Source: Stutzerimonas xanthomarina (GTDB lineage Bacteria; Pseudomonadota; Gammaproteobacteria; Pseudomonadales; Pseudomonadaceae). From it: a stretch of DNA of 64,000 nucleotides. A model generated the notes under the pieces. That model was not told where the DNA came from and ran no database searches. It saw nothing but the letters and a program-made list of their open reading frames with translations. The stretch lies in NCBI RefSeq assembly GCF_003935375.1, contig NZ_RHQM01000005.1:1-64000 (forward strand), read 5' to 3'. Both the position numbers and the translations under genes were made by a program. Below are positions 27,380-35,941 of the stretch, piece by piece. The first letter of the stretch is position 1, and each line of letters starts with the position of its first letter.

Positions 27380-29152
27380 TCAAAGGCCTTGTTCGCTCAA
27401 CCATAGGTTGACCGCCGCCAGTTGCCAGAGTTTTGAACCGCGCAGCGGCGTGAGCTGGCCATCCAGATCGGCGAGCAGCTTCTCCAGTGCCTGCGGGTTG
27501 TAGAGGCCGCGTTCCTGGCTGGGGTCGAGCAGCATCTCGCGAACCCAGTTCAGCGTCGCACCCTGCAAGTGCTTGAGGCCCGGCACCGGGAAGTAGCCCT
27601 TAGGCCGGTCGATCACCTCGGCAGGAATCACCTGGCGCGCCGCTTCCTTGAGCACATACTTGCCGCCCTCGGGAAGCTTGAACCTGGCCGGGATGCGCGC
27701 AGACAGTTCGGCAACGCGGTAGTCGAGGAACGGCGTGCGCGCCTCCAGGCCCCAGGCCATGGTCATGTTGTCGACGCGCTTGACCGGGTCATCGACCAGC
27801 ATCACCGTGCTGTCGATACGCAGCGCCTTGTCCACCGCCGCATCGGCGCCGGGCTGGGCGAAGTGCTGACGGACGAAGTCGCCGGAGAAGTCGCCCTGGA
27901 CCCACTGCTGCTGCACGGTCTCGGCATATTCCTCGTACGTGCGATCGCGGAACGCGGCGAGGTAGGCCGCCACCGGGTCTTCGGCGCCGTCCACCAGCGG
28001 ATACCAGTGGTAGCCGGCGAACAGTTCGTCCGCACCCTGGCCGCTCTGCACCACCTTGCAGTGCTTGGCCACTTCCCGCGAGAGCAGGTAGAAGGCGATG
28101 CAGTCATGGCTGACCATCGGCTCGCTCATCGCCTGGAAGGCGGCCGGCAGCTGTTCGAGGATTTCCTTTTCCTGAATACGCAGCTGGTGATGACGCGTGT
28201 TGTAGTGCTTGGCGATCAGATCCGAGTACTTGAACTCGTCGCCGCGCTCGCCGCCGGCATCTTCGAAGCCGATGGAGAACGTCAGCAGGTTGTCCGCCAC
28301 ACCGGCTTCGCGCAGCAGGCCGACCAGCAGGCTGGAGTCGACACCGCCGGAGAGCAGTACGCCGACATCCACCGCGGCGCGCTGACGGATCGCCACCGCC
28401 TCGCGCATGGTGTCCAGGGTGCGCTGTTTCCAGTCTTCGAAGCTGTAGTTGCGCTCCTCTTCTCGGGCGCCGAATTCCAGCTCCCACCAGCGCTGGGTGG
28501 TGGTCGCGCCATTGGCGTCGACGCGCATCCAGCTCGCCGGCGGCAGCTTCTCGATACCGGCGATCAGCGTGTCCGGTGCCGGAACCACGGCGTGGAAACT
28601 CATGTAGTGATTCAGCGCCACCGGATTCAAAACACCCGCTATATCGCCGCCCTTGAGCAGTGCCGGCAGCGACGAGGCGAAGCGCAGGCGCTGGTCGGTG
28701 CGCGATAGGTACAGCGGCTTGACGCCGAGACGGTCGCGGGCGATGAACAGCTGCTGGCTGTCGCGCTCCCAGATGGCAAAGGCGAACATGCCGTTCAGCC
28801 GCGGCAGCAGCGCTTCGCCCCAGGCATGGAAGCCCTTGAGCAGCACTTCGGTATCGCCTTCGGAGAAGAAGCGGTAGCCCAGGCCTTCCAGCTCTGCGCG
28901 CAATTCGGGGTAGTTGTAGATGGCGCCGTTGAAGACCATCGACAGGCCGAGGGCCGAGTCGATCATCGGCTGGCCGGACGCCTCGCACAGATCCATGATC
29001 TTCAGGCGCCGATGACCCAGGGCGAGTGGGCCCTGGCTGTGGAAACCGCACGCGTCGGGGCCGCGCGCAGTCAGGTGTTGAGTGATGCGTTCAACCGCAG
29101 CCAGATCGGCCGGGCGGTTATCGAAGCGAAGTTCTCCAGCTATGCCACACAT
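27380..29152 (-). CDS. asnO: N-acetylglutaminylglutamine amidotransferase (AsnO)
   Basis: A 590-residue class II glutamine amidotransferase related to asparagine synthetase. The N-terminal nucleophile Cys2 is in MCGIAGELRF. The glutaminase domain spans ~2-210, and the synthetase domain has the PP-loop VLLSGGVDSSLLVGLL. It amidates the C-terminus of N-acetylglutaminylglutamine to give NAGGN. The order asnO, ngg, M42 peptidase is the characteristic NAGGN cluster. A MarR gene is divergent, with a shared promoter region of 175 nt holding a palindrome. Confidence 0.95.
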   Translation of the reverse strand: MCGIAGELRFDNRPADLAAVERITQHLTARGPDACGFHSQGPLALGHRRLKIMDLCEASGQPMIDSALGLSMVFNGAIYNYPELRAELEGLGYRFFSEGDTEVLLKGFHAWGEALLPRLNGMFAFAIWERDSQQLFIARDRLGVKPLYLSRTDQRLRFASSLPALLKGGDIAGVLNPVALNHYMSFHAVVPAPDTLIAGIEKLPPASWMRVDANGATTTQRWWELEFGAREEERNYSFEDWKQRTLDTMREAVAIRQRAAVDVGVLLSGGVDSSLLVGLLREAGVADNLLTFSIGFEDAGGERGDEFKYSDLIAKHYNTRHHQLRIQEKEILEQLPAAFQAMSEPMVSHDCIAFYLLSREVAKHCKVVQSGQGADELFAGYHWYPLVDGAEDPVAAYLAAFRDRTYEEYAETVQQQWVQGDFSGDFVRQHFAQPGADAAVDKALRIDSTVMLVDDPVKRVDNMTMAWGLEARTPFLDYRVAELSARIPARFKLPEGGKYVLKEAARQVIPAEVIDRPKGYFPVPGLKHLQGATLNWVREMLLDPSQERGLYNPQALEKLLADLDGQLTPLRGSKLWQLAAVNLWLSEQGL

Positions 29153-29288
29153 AAGATCCTTACCGGTTTTGCCGTTGGGGAGTGTGACTGGCCCGTCACC
29201 CGCGAAGTTCAGCCTTTCGGATCAGCGCAGCGGCGCCGATGCGGCCGGGAACAGGTCAGTCAGCTTTTTACACCAAAACAAAAAAATG

Positions 29289-29302
29289 CTTTGATGTCAA
29301 AG
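29289..29302. promoter_or_regulatory. MarR-type operator candidate
   Basis: CTTTGA-TG-TCAAAG is a 14-bp perfect palindrome, of the TTTGA-N2-TCAAA form common for MarR operators. It lies 25 nt before the marR-type gene start and 137 nt before the asnO start, in an AT-rich tract that probably contains the promoter. Confidence 0.5.
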
Positions 29303-29327
29303 TTAGTTTTCGCAAGAAAAGCCGCAT

Positions 29328-29801
29328 ATGACTGAAGAAACAGTTTTAAACGAAAGCAATAGTGCCGGGCTGGAAGCCTTCGAGATGCCGCTGTTTCAGG
29401 CCATGCGCCGGTTGCAGCAGGATGCCGAAGTACATGCCAAGCGTCTGGCGCGCTACGGAGGCTTGAGCCCTGTGCAGCTGATGATCCTGCAGGTGCTGGC
29501 CAGCGAAGGGCAGTTGACCGCGAGTGACCTGAGCCGGCGCGTCAGCCTTACCGCAGCCACGCTTTCCGGGCAGATCGACCGGCTGGAGGAGCGCGGGCTG
29601 TTGCAGCGCCAGCGCGACGACCAGGACCGTCGCCGCCAGTGGCTGCTGCTAAGCGATAGCGGCCGCGCCTTGTTGCAACAGGCGCCAGCGCTGCTGCCAC
29701 CGGAATTCCGCGCACGTTTGGCCGCCTTGCCGCAATGGGAGCGCCATGCGCTGACCGCCGCGCTGCTGCGTGCCGCCGAGCTGTGCGGCGACATGGAGTG
29801 A
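29328..29801 (+). CDS. MarR family transcriptional regulator
   Basis: A 157-residue winged-helix regulator with the MarR core: LSPVQLMILQVLASEGQLTA, SDLSRRVSLTAATLSGQIDR as recognition helix, then wing LLQRQRDDQDRRRQWLLLSD. It probably binds the palindrome just upstream and so controls itself and possibly the divergent NAGGN operon. The ligand is unknown. It is convergent with the subtilase-like gene, only 6 nt away. Confidence 0.9.
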   Translation: MTEETVLNESNSAGLEAFEMPLFQAMRRLQQDAEVHAKRLARYGGLSPVQLMILQVLASEGQLTASDLSRRVSLTAATLSGQIDRLEERGLLQRQRDDQDRRRQWLLLSDSGRALLQQAPALLPPEFRARLAALPQWERHALTAALLRAAELCGDME

Positions 29802-29807
29802 GCGCCG

Positions 29808-31586
29808 CTAGCGCGAGTTCTTCAGGCTTTCCACGGTCAGCTCCAGCGCCTTGCGCATGTCCAGCCGTGCTGAGCGACCGACATCGCGATCATCCAGCCG
29901 ATAGCCGCGCTCGGACGGCAGGATCGGCGCGGTAAGGTCATCCGCCTCGGCCGGTTCGAAATCCGAGTCGCGGCCGATGGTCATGGCACTGCGGCGCAGC
30001 AGTTCACGCACCTGATCCGGCTCCAGCCCGGGGTTGACTGACAGCATCGCGCCCACCGCGCCGGCAACCAGCGGCGTGGCATAGGAAGTGCCGCAATGCA
30101 CGTCGCCGCGCTGCTCGGGATCGAGCGTGGCGGCACGGGTGCAGGCGGCGGCGGTGATGTCCACGCGCATATCGACGTTGGATGATTTGCGCTTGCGTAC
30201 GTAGTCGGGGTGCTCCACCGAGACCTTTTTCCTGTCGTTGCGCTCATGGCCGCCGACCACCAGCAGCTGCTCGGTGATGAACGAGGAGGGCAGTCGATAG
30301 TCGTCACGCCCGGAGTGGGCCGAGCCATTGCCGGCGGAGTTGATCACCAGCACGTCGGGATGTTCGCGGCGCAACCAGAGGAAGAATTCCTCCAGCAGCT
30401 CCTCGTAGCCGCTCATGGCAATTCCCGAGCGCAGCAGCGAATCCACCGGCTCGCCTTCCACATCCACCGTGCCGATGCGATGGATGCCCCAGCTCCAGTT
30501 GAGGATGCGCGCGCCGTCCTCCACCAGATTCACCGAGGCTGCAACGTTGGCTGTGATGCCGGCGTCCGAGTTGCGTTCGACGATCACCTCGAAGCCCGGC
30601 CCGGTGCCGTCCAGTGCACTGAGAAAGCCCTGGTCGCGGGCATCGCTGGCGTGGGCGGCGAGAATGCCGGCGACGCTGCTGCCGTGATTGTCCGGCCGGT
30701 CGGCGTCGCGGGCGTAGAGGCAGGTGCGCTGTTGTTGTGGATCGCAGGGTCCGAGGTACTCGGCAAAATGCGGTGCATCGAAGTCCACCGCACGCTCGAT
30801 GATGCCGATACGGACCGGCTGTTTTTCGCCGGCGCGCTGGCCGGCGGGAATGCGTTCGCGGTAGTAGTCCACCGCATCGAGGAAGCGGTTGGCGGCCCAC
30901 TCGCGGTTCTGCGGACGCTTCTGATCCGCGGTCTTGCCGGTTTCCTGCTCGTCGTTCTCGGCGGCCGATTCCTCGATCACCACGGCATCCACGCCTACCT
31001 CGCTGCCCAGGCGCAGCACCATGGCGTCGCGCTCGGTCAGATCTTTCACTGGTAGGCGCAGCTGATAGGTGTTCAGCGGCGGTATGGCGCCGACCACCTT
31101 GGCGCCGTACTTCTCGGCGAGCTGCCGCGCCTTGTCCAGGCCTTCGTGATCCTCCTCGATGATCAGACTGACCAAGTCTACGTAGGTGGTCAGGTCATCC
31201 ATGTTGCGCGCCACTTCATCGGGTTTGGCGGCGAGCACCTGGCTGCGACCAGCCGAGAGCCAGACCGGATTGCTGCGTTGCCCGTCGCGTTCCAGCCACA
31301 GCGGGCCGCTGCGCACCGCGTCCGGCGCTAGGGTCAGGCGCAGCTGCTTGCCGTCGCGTTGGAGCGTGTCGGCAGCCACTCGCTCGCCGTTGAGGTACAG
31401 CTGCACCCCGCCGCGGGGCAGGCCTTTGGCGCTCAGGCACCAGCTCAGCGAATCCTCGGCGAAGAGGTCGCCGCAGCGCTTGAGCTGGGTGATGCGGATG
31501 GGATCTTCTGCAGCTGCCGGAAAGGCGGCGAGGGCGCTCAATAACCCGAGGCCGAGGGTGAACAGGGTGGAGGCGCGTTCTGGCAT
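29808..31586 (-). CDS. exported subtilase-like (S8) protein with Asp-to-Glu change
   Basis: A 592-residue exported protein with a signal peptide (LFTLGLGLLSALAAFPAAA). An N-terminal domain of ~150 residues precedes an inhibitor-like segment and the S8 fold (~255-560). His301 (DNHGSSVAG), Asn in INSAGNGSAHSG, and Ser501 (CGTSYATPLVAG) are present. At the catalytic Asp position, VIDTG in the family, the sequence reads IGIIERAVDFD, so Glu264 stands in its place; the nearby Asp268 is the conserved second one. It may be inactive, or work with Glu. It is the last gene of egtB-egtD-S8, only 3 nt after egtD. Its substrate is unknown. Confidence 0.88.
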   Translation of the reverse strand: MPERASTLFTLGLGLLSALAAFPAAAEDPIRITQLKRCGDLFAEDSLSWCLSAKGLPRGGVQLYLNGERVAADTLQRDGKQLRLTLAPDAVRSGPLWLERDGQRSNPVWLSAGRSQVLAAKPDEVARNMDDLTTYVDLVSLIIEEDHEGLDKARQLAEKYGAKVVGAIPPLNTYQLRLPVKDLTERDAMVLRLGSEVGVDAVVIEESAAENDEQETGKTADQKRPQNREWAANRFLDAVDYYRERIPAGQRAGEKQPVRIGIIERAVDFDAPHFAEYLGPCDPQQQRTCLYARDADRPDNHGSSVAGILAAHASDARDQGFLSALDGTGPGFEVIVERNSDAGITANVAASVNLVEDGARILNWSWGIHRIGTVDVEGEPVDSLLRSGIAMSGYEELLEEFFLWLRREHPDVLVINSAGNGSAHSGRDDYRLPSSFITEQLLVVGGHERNDRKKVSVEHPDYVRKRKSSNVDMRVDITAAACTRAATLDPEQRGDVHCGTSYATPLVAGAVGAMLSVNPGLEPDQVRELLRRSAMTIGRDSDFEPAEADDLTAPILPSERGYRLDDRDVGRSARLDMRKALELTVESLKNSR

Positions 31587-31589
31587 GGT

Positions 31590-32552
31590 TCAACGTCGCT
31601 CGAGGTAGTTGACGCTGAAAAGCCCGCGCCGGTCGGTCCACTGACCGCGACAGTCGAAGCCGGCGGCATTGGCCAGGGTGGCGAAGGATTCCAGCGTGTA
31701 CTTGTAGGAGTTTTCCGTGTGCAGGCTTTCCCCGGCATCGAAGTGGAAGCGTCGGCCTTCGATGGTCACGTCCTGCGCATCGGGGCTGATCAGGTGCATC
31801 TCGATGCGCGATTCGGCCTCGTTGAAGAAGGCGCGATGGACGAAGCGTGACGGGTCGATGTCGCTGTCTAGCTCGTTGCGGATGCGCTGCAGCAGGTTGA
31901 GGTTGAAGGCGGCTGTGACATGGGCGCGGTCGTTGTAAGCCGCCTCCAGCACCGCGCGGTCCTTGACCAGATCGACGCCGATCACCAGGCCGCCACCGGC
32001 TGGCAGCACATCGTGCAAACGCTGCAGAAAGGCCGCGGCCTCGCCGGGGGTGAAATTGCCGATGCTGGAACCGGGGAAGAACATCAGCGGGTGCTCGCTG
32101 GAAAAATCATCCGGCAGGTTCAGCTCGTTGGAAAAGTCGGTACAGGCGGCATGCACCTCCAGCCACGGGTAGTCCGCCGCCAGCCGCTGGGTGCTGCTGA
32201 GCAGGAAGTCCTCGGAGATGTCGATGCCCAGATAGCTGGTCGGGTGCAGTGCCTCCAGCAGCAGGCGTACCTTGCGACTGGCACCGCTGCCCAGCTCGAT
32301 CAGGTCGCTGTGAGGGCCGGCGATGTCGAGGATGTCGTTGGCAGCCTCGGCGAGAATCTGCTCCTCAGTGCGGGTGATGTAGTACTCGGGCTGCTGGCAG
32401 ATCTGCTCGAACAGCTCGGACCCGCGGCGGTCATAGAAGAACTTCGGCGAGGCCCATTTCGGGCTCGCGGCGAACCCGGCGAGGGTTTCGTCGCGCAGCG
32501 AGGCGTCGTGTGGCTGTTGCAGCTGATCGTGAAAGTGAATTGCCAGCGCCAT
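31590..32552 (-). CDS. egtD: L-histidine N-alpha-methyltransferase EgtD
   Basis: A 320-residue SAM-dependent enzyme that trimethylates histidine to hercynine, the first step of ergothioneine synthesis. The SAM motif is LIELGSGASRKVRLLLEA. Other EgtD blocks are KFFYDRRGSELFEQICQQPE, EYYITRTEEQIL, MFFPGSSIGNF and SYKYTLESF. The ATG at 32552 comes 2 nt after the egtB stop, so the two are cotranslated. C-S lyase and EgtC genes are not in the window. Confidence 0.96.
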   Translation of the reverse strand: MALAIHFHDQLQQPHDASLRDETLAGFAASPKWASPKFFYDRRGSELFEQICQQPEYYITRTEEQILAEAANDILDIAGPHSDLIELGSGASRKVRLLLEALHPTSYLGIDISEDFLLSSTQRLAADYPWLEVHAACTDFSNELNLPDDFSSEHPLMFFPGSSIGNFTPGEAAAFLQRLHDVLPAGGGLVIGVDLVKDRAVLEAAYNDRAHVTAAFNLNLLQRIRNELDSDIDPSRFVHRAFFNEAESRIEMHLISPDAQDVTIEGRRFHFDAGESLHTENSYKYTLESFATLANAAGFDCRGQWTDRRGLFSVNYLERR

Positions 32553-32554
32553 GT

Positions 32555-33850
32555 TCAGAGCCCTCTGGCCAGGCGCAGCCCGGCGAACTGCCAGCGCATG
32601 GCCGGCTGGAAGAAGTTGCGGTAGGTGACCCGTAGGTGGGATTCCGGCGTGGCGCAGCAACCGCCACGCAAGACCATCTGACCGGACATGAACTTGCCGT
32701 TGTACTCGCCGAGGCTGCCCTCCAGCGGGCGAAAACCCGGATAGGGCAGGTAGGCGCTGGCGGTCCACTCCCAGACATCGCCGAACAGCTGCCTCGGGCC
32801 GTCATGGCCGGGCGGCGCGGCGACCGGTTGCAGGTAGTCGCTTTCAAGGAAGTTGCCGCGCAATGGCTGGTCGGCGGCGGCGACTTCCCATTCCGCTTCG
32901 CTCGGCAGTCGCGCACCGGCCCAGCGTGCGAAGGCATCGGCCTCGTAATAGCTGATGTGACAGACCGGTGCCTCCAGGTCCAGCGGGCGCAGACCACCAA
33001 GGGTCATCTCGTGCCAGCTGGCGTCCTCGCGCAGCCAGTACAGCGGGGCGTTCCAGCCGGCCTGCTGGATCAGGTCCCAGCCGTCCGACAGCCACAGCTC
33101 CGGGCGGGCATAACCGCCGTCAGTGATGAACGACAGGTATTCGCGGTTGCTCACCAATCGTTCGGCAAGCTGGAAATCCTCGACGAACTGGCGATGTCGC
33201 GGGGTTTCGCAATCGAAGGCGAAATCGCTGCCGGCATGCCCGATGTGCTGCACACCGCCGGTGTATTCATGCCAGCGCGGGCGCTCGGGGCTGCTGGGCC
33301 GGGGCTGGGCGAGATCGTCGCGATAAACCGGGTGCAGCGGGCTCTGCGCGAGGATGTGCTTGATGTCCATCAGCAGCAGTTCCTGGTGCTGCTGCTCATG
33401 CTGCAGGCCGAGGCCGACGCGGCGGACGATTTCGGCAGCCTGCTCGCGCGGCGGATTGCTCAGCAGTTCGCCCATGGCCTGGTCGACGTGGCGGCGATAG
33501 CGATAGATCTCGTCCACACCCGGGCGGGACAGCACACCGCGCCGCGCCCGCGGAAAGGGCAGGCCATGGGTCTGGTAGTAGGAATTGAACAGGTAGTCGT
33601 AGGCCTCGTTCAGCCGCCGGTAGCCGGGCAGATAAGGCAACAGCAGAAAGGTCTCGAAGAACCAGCTGACATGCGCCAGGTGCCATTTTGGCGGGCTGAC
33701 TTCCGGCGTGCTCTGGATGACGTAATCCTCGACCTGCAGCGGCGTGCAGATCGCCTCGCTGGTGGCACGTACCTGCCGGTAACGCTGCAGCAACAGGTCG
33801 AGTTCGGCGAGTACTGGGTGCGAATGTGGCTGCTCTGCCAGGTTGCCCAT
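32555..33850 (-). CDS. egtB: ergothioneine sulfoxide synthase EgtB
   Basis: A 431-residue non-heme iron enzyme that joins hercynine to a cysteine-type thiol to form a sulfoxide. An N-terminal DinB-like domain has iron ligands in HLAHVSWFFE and the HX3HXE motif HEQQHQE. The C-terminal formylglycine-generating-type domain has RLPSEAEWEVAA, GDVWEWTASAY and RGGCCATPESHLR. Whether the donor is cysteine or gamma-glutamylcysteine cannot be told. ATG 33850 gives the normal length; the frame stays open upstream but without family similarity. Confidence 0.95.
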   Translation of the reverse strand: MGNLAEQPHSHPVLAELDLLLQRYRQVRATSEAICTPLQVEDYVIQSTPEVSPPKWHLAHVSWFFETFLLLPYLPGYRRLNEAYDYLFNSYYQTHGLPFPRARRGVLSRPGVDEIYRYRRHVDQAMGELLSNPPREQAAEIVRRVGLGLQHEQQHQELLLMDIKHILAQSPLHPVYRDDLAQPRPSSPERPRWHEYTGGVQHIGHAGSDFAFDCETPRHRQFVEDFQLAERLVSNREYLSFITDGGYARPELWLSDGWDLIQQAGWNAPLYWLREDASWHEMTLGGLRPLDLEAPVCHISYYEADAFARWAGARLPSEAEWEVAAADQPLRGNFLESDYLQPVAAPPGHDGPRQLFGDVWEWTASAYLPYPGFRPLEGSLGEYNGKFMSGQMVLRGGCCATPESHLRVTYRNFFQPAMRWQFAGLRLARGL

Positions 33851-33998
33851 GGCTGTCCCCTCGGGTTTGACGACCGAAACGGCCTCCCATAGCGACCCGG
33901 CGCGGCGGGCAAAAGTTTCTGCCGGCCGGCTTGGCGACCATGAAGAAAAAGCGGCCGCGCTCTGGTCACTCTGTATGAGCAAAGCAGGGGATCGAGCC

Positions 33999-34814
33999 AT
34001 GCGAAAGTTGTCAGTCCTGGGTTCCGCAGTGCTGTTGGCTGCCTGCGGGCAACACAATACGGCGTCCTACACCGACGCCGCGGGCGCGCCGAAAAGCGCC
34101 GAGACGCGCACCCTCGAGGCCGGCGCAAAGCTGTTGCAGGGCAAGGCGCCGCTGAATGCCGTGAGCGCTTACCTCAACGGCTTTCACTTCTACAGCGGCG
34201 ACATGGACGGGCAGATGGAGGCCCACCACTACGTCACGCGGCTGAACGAGGACGTGATGCAGGCGCTGATCTACGACGGCAATGGCGGCGATGCCAAACT
34301 CATGGGCGTCGAATACATCATCAGCGCGCGCCTGTTCGCGACACTGCCCGACGATGAGAAGATGCTCTGGCACAGCCACGATTACGAGGTGAAGTCCGGC
34401 GCGCTGGTTGCCCCCGGCCTGCCGCAGGTCGTGGAAAAGCAGCTGATGGAACAGGTGGTCAGCACCTATGGCAAGACGTGGCACACCTGGCATACCGACC
34501 GCGACAAGGAACTGCCCTATGGAATTCCGGCGCTGATGATGGGCTTCACCGCGGATGGCCAGCTGGACCCGGCGCTGGAACAGGCCCGTGACGACCGTCT
34601 CGACGTGGATACCCAGGCGATCCGTCGCAGTCGCGAGTCGATCCCGCAGCCGACGGTCGATCCGGCGGCAAATGCCTGGGAGAAAGGTGAAGTGATTCAG
34701 CTGCAGCGGGTGCGGGGGGCCGGCGAGCATCGCCACGGCGATGGGGCCGGGCGGGCGGAAATAATCGAGTCGGGACGCCTGCAACAACAGCAACAGCGCA
34801 GCGATAAACGCTGA
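33999..34814 (+). CDS. DUF1264 (OBAP-like) lipoprotein
   Basis: A 271-residue protein with a lipobox at the N-terminus (VLLAACG), so probably a lipoprotein. The body matches DUF1264, the oil-body-associated-protein family: YLNGFHFYSGDMDGQMEAHH, GVEYIISARLFATLPDDEK, LWHSHDYEVKSGALVAP and PYGIPALMMGFT. The bacterial role is unknown. The start ATG 33999 follows AGGGGA. The last ~35 residues (GAGEHRHGDGAGRAEII, then QQQQQRSDKR) are low-complexity and basic; they may reflect a late frameshift. It is divergent from egtB. Confidence 0.85.
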   Translation: MRKLSVLGSAVLLAACGQHNTASYTDAAGAPKSAETRTLEAGAKLLQGKAPLNAVSAYLNGFHFYSGDMDGQMEAHHYVTRLNEDVMQALIYDGNGGDAKLMGVEYIISARLFATLPDDEKMLWHSHDYEVKSGALVAPGLPQVVEKQLMEQVVSTYGKTWHTWHTDRDKELPYGIPALMMGFTADGQLDPALEQARDDRLDVDTQAIRRSRESIPQPTVDPAANAWEKGEVIQLQRVRGAGEHRHGDGAGRAEIIESGRLQQQQQRSDKR

Positions 34815-34816
34815 GG

Positions 34817-35509
34817 TTACTCGCCGTCGACCGGGGGCGTCGGGCGAATCAGGATTTCGTTAACGTCGACATGGGCCGGCTGCGACAGGGCATAGACCAC
34901 TGCGCGGCCGACATCCTCCGGTTGCAGGGCATAGGCTGGCGGTTCGTCGAACAACGGCGTGTCGACCATGCCCGGCTCGATCAGAGTGACCCGCACACCG
35001 CTGCCGCGCAGTTCTTCGCGCACGCTCAGACCCATCCCGGTCACCGCCCATTTGCTGGCGCTTTACATCGAGCCGGGAATGACGAAGCGCCCGGCCGCCG
35101 AACCGGTGAGCAGCAGATGACCGCGGCTGGCCTTCAAGGCGGCCAGCGCGCAGCGCAGGGTCAGGCCGACGCCGTAGACGTTGGTCAGCAGCATGGTTTT
35201 CCAGACTTCGGGATCGGCACCGCTGAAACCGCCCTCGCTGCCGGGGATGCCGGCGTTGGCGTAGACCGCATCGAGCTGGCCGTAGTGATCGAGCACGCGT
35301 TGCACCATGGCTTGTTGCTCGGCGTAATCGGTCACGTCGCAGCGAATGGCGAGGGCGCGCTGCGGCCCGATTTCATCGACCAGCTGCCGCAGCTTGTCCT
35401 CGGAGCGTGCGGCGAGCGCCAGCCGGTAGCCGGCCGCCGCTGCCAGACGTGCGGTTGCCGCGCCAATACCGGACGAGGCGCCGGTGATCAGCAGCACGTG
35501 ATCGCTCAT
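34817..35509 (-). pseudogene. SDR gene with stop codon at the catalytic tyrosine
   Basis: A 231-codon classical SDR frame: LLITGASSGIG (cofactor), YANAG, LLTGSAAGRF (catalytic Ser), then a TAA at codon 149 (35063-35065), followed in frame by SASKWAVTGMGLSVREELR. The expected motif is YSASK, so the stop replaces exactly the active-site Tyr; one base changed (TAC or TAT to TAA). The flanking halves are fully in frame and uncorrupted, which points to a recent mutation or a sequencing error. It is convergent with the DUF1264 gene (2-nt gap). Confidence 0.9.
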
Positions 35510-35518
35510 GGCCGCTCC

Positions 35519-35824
35519 TCAGTAGTTCGGCGTGGTTTCCGGAATGGCGCTGTCGTCGGTGATGAACGGCATGCTCCAGGGTTCGAGGGTGCAACCCTTG
35601 TCGATCAGCTCCTGACGGGTCTGCTCGATCACCTGTGCCATGCGCAGCGGGTCGGCGTAGTCGCGCACCTGCGCCACGCGGGTGATTTCCTCGCCGCTGC
35701 CGTTCATCACGGTGAAGCCGAAGCTGTCGTCCTCGGGGTTGGCGCTGGTCACGCAACCACAGGGCAGGAAGGCTTCCGAGGCCAGTTGCATGGCGTTGTC
35801 GAGGCTGAGCGGGGTGGTGGTCAT
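35519..35824 (-). CDS. conserved hypothetical protein
   Basis: A 101-residue soluble protein with no family I recognise. It contains FLPCGCVTSANPEDDSFGFT, a segment possibly holding a metal or redox Cys pair, and LIDKGCTLEPWSMPFITDD. I prefer ATG 35824 because GGAG is 6 nt upstream of it; the ATG at 35830 is directly adjacent to the GGAG. It is followed 9 nt downstream by the broken SDR gene, and is divergent from lhr. Confidence 0.75.
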   Translation of the reverse strand: MTTTPLSLDNAMQLASEAFLPCGCVTSANPEDDSFGFTVMNGSGEEITRVAQVRDYADPLRMAQVIEQTRQELIDKGCTLEPWSMPFITDDSAIPETTPNY

Positions 35825-35941
35825 GGTCATCTCCGTTGCGTTGCGGATGTTTCAAGTTGACCGCCATATCCCATGGCCGTTTCCCGACCGCCGACCGGCT
35901 GTCGCTTGTGCAAAGGCCGGGGCGCCACCATATTCATCGGC

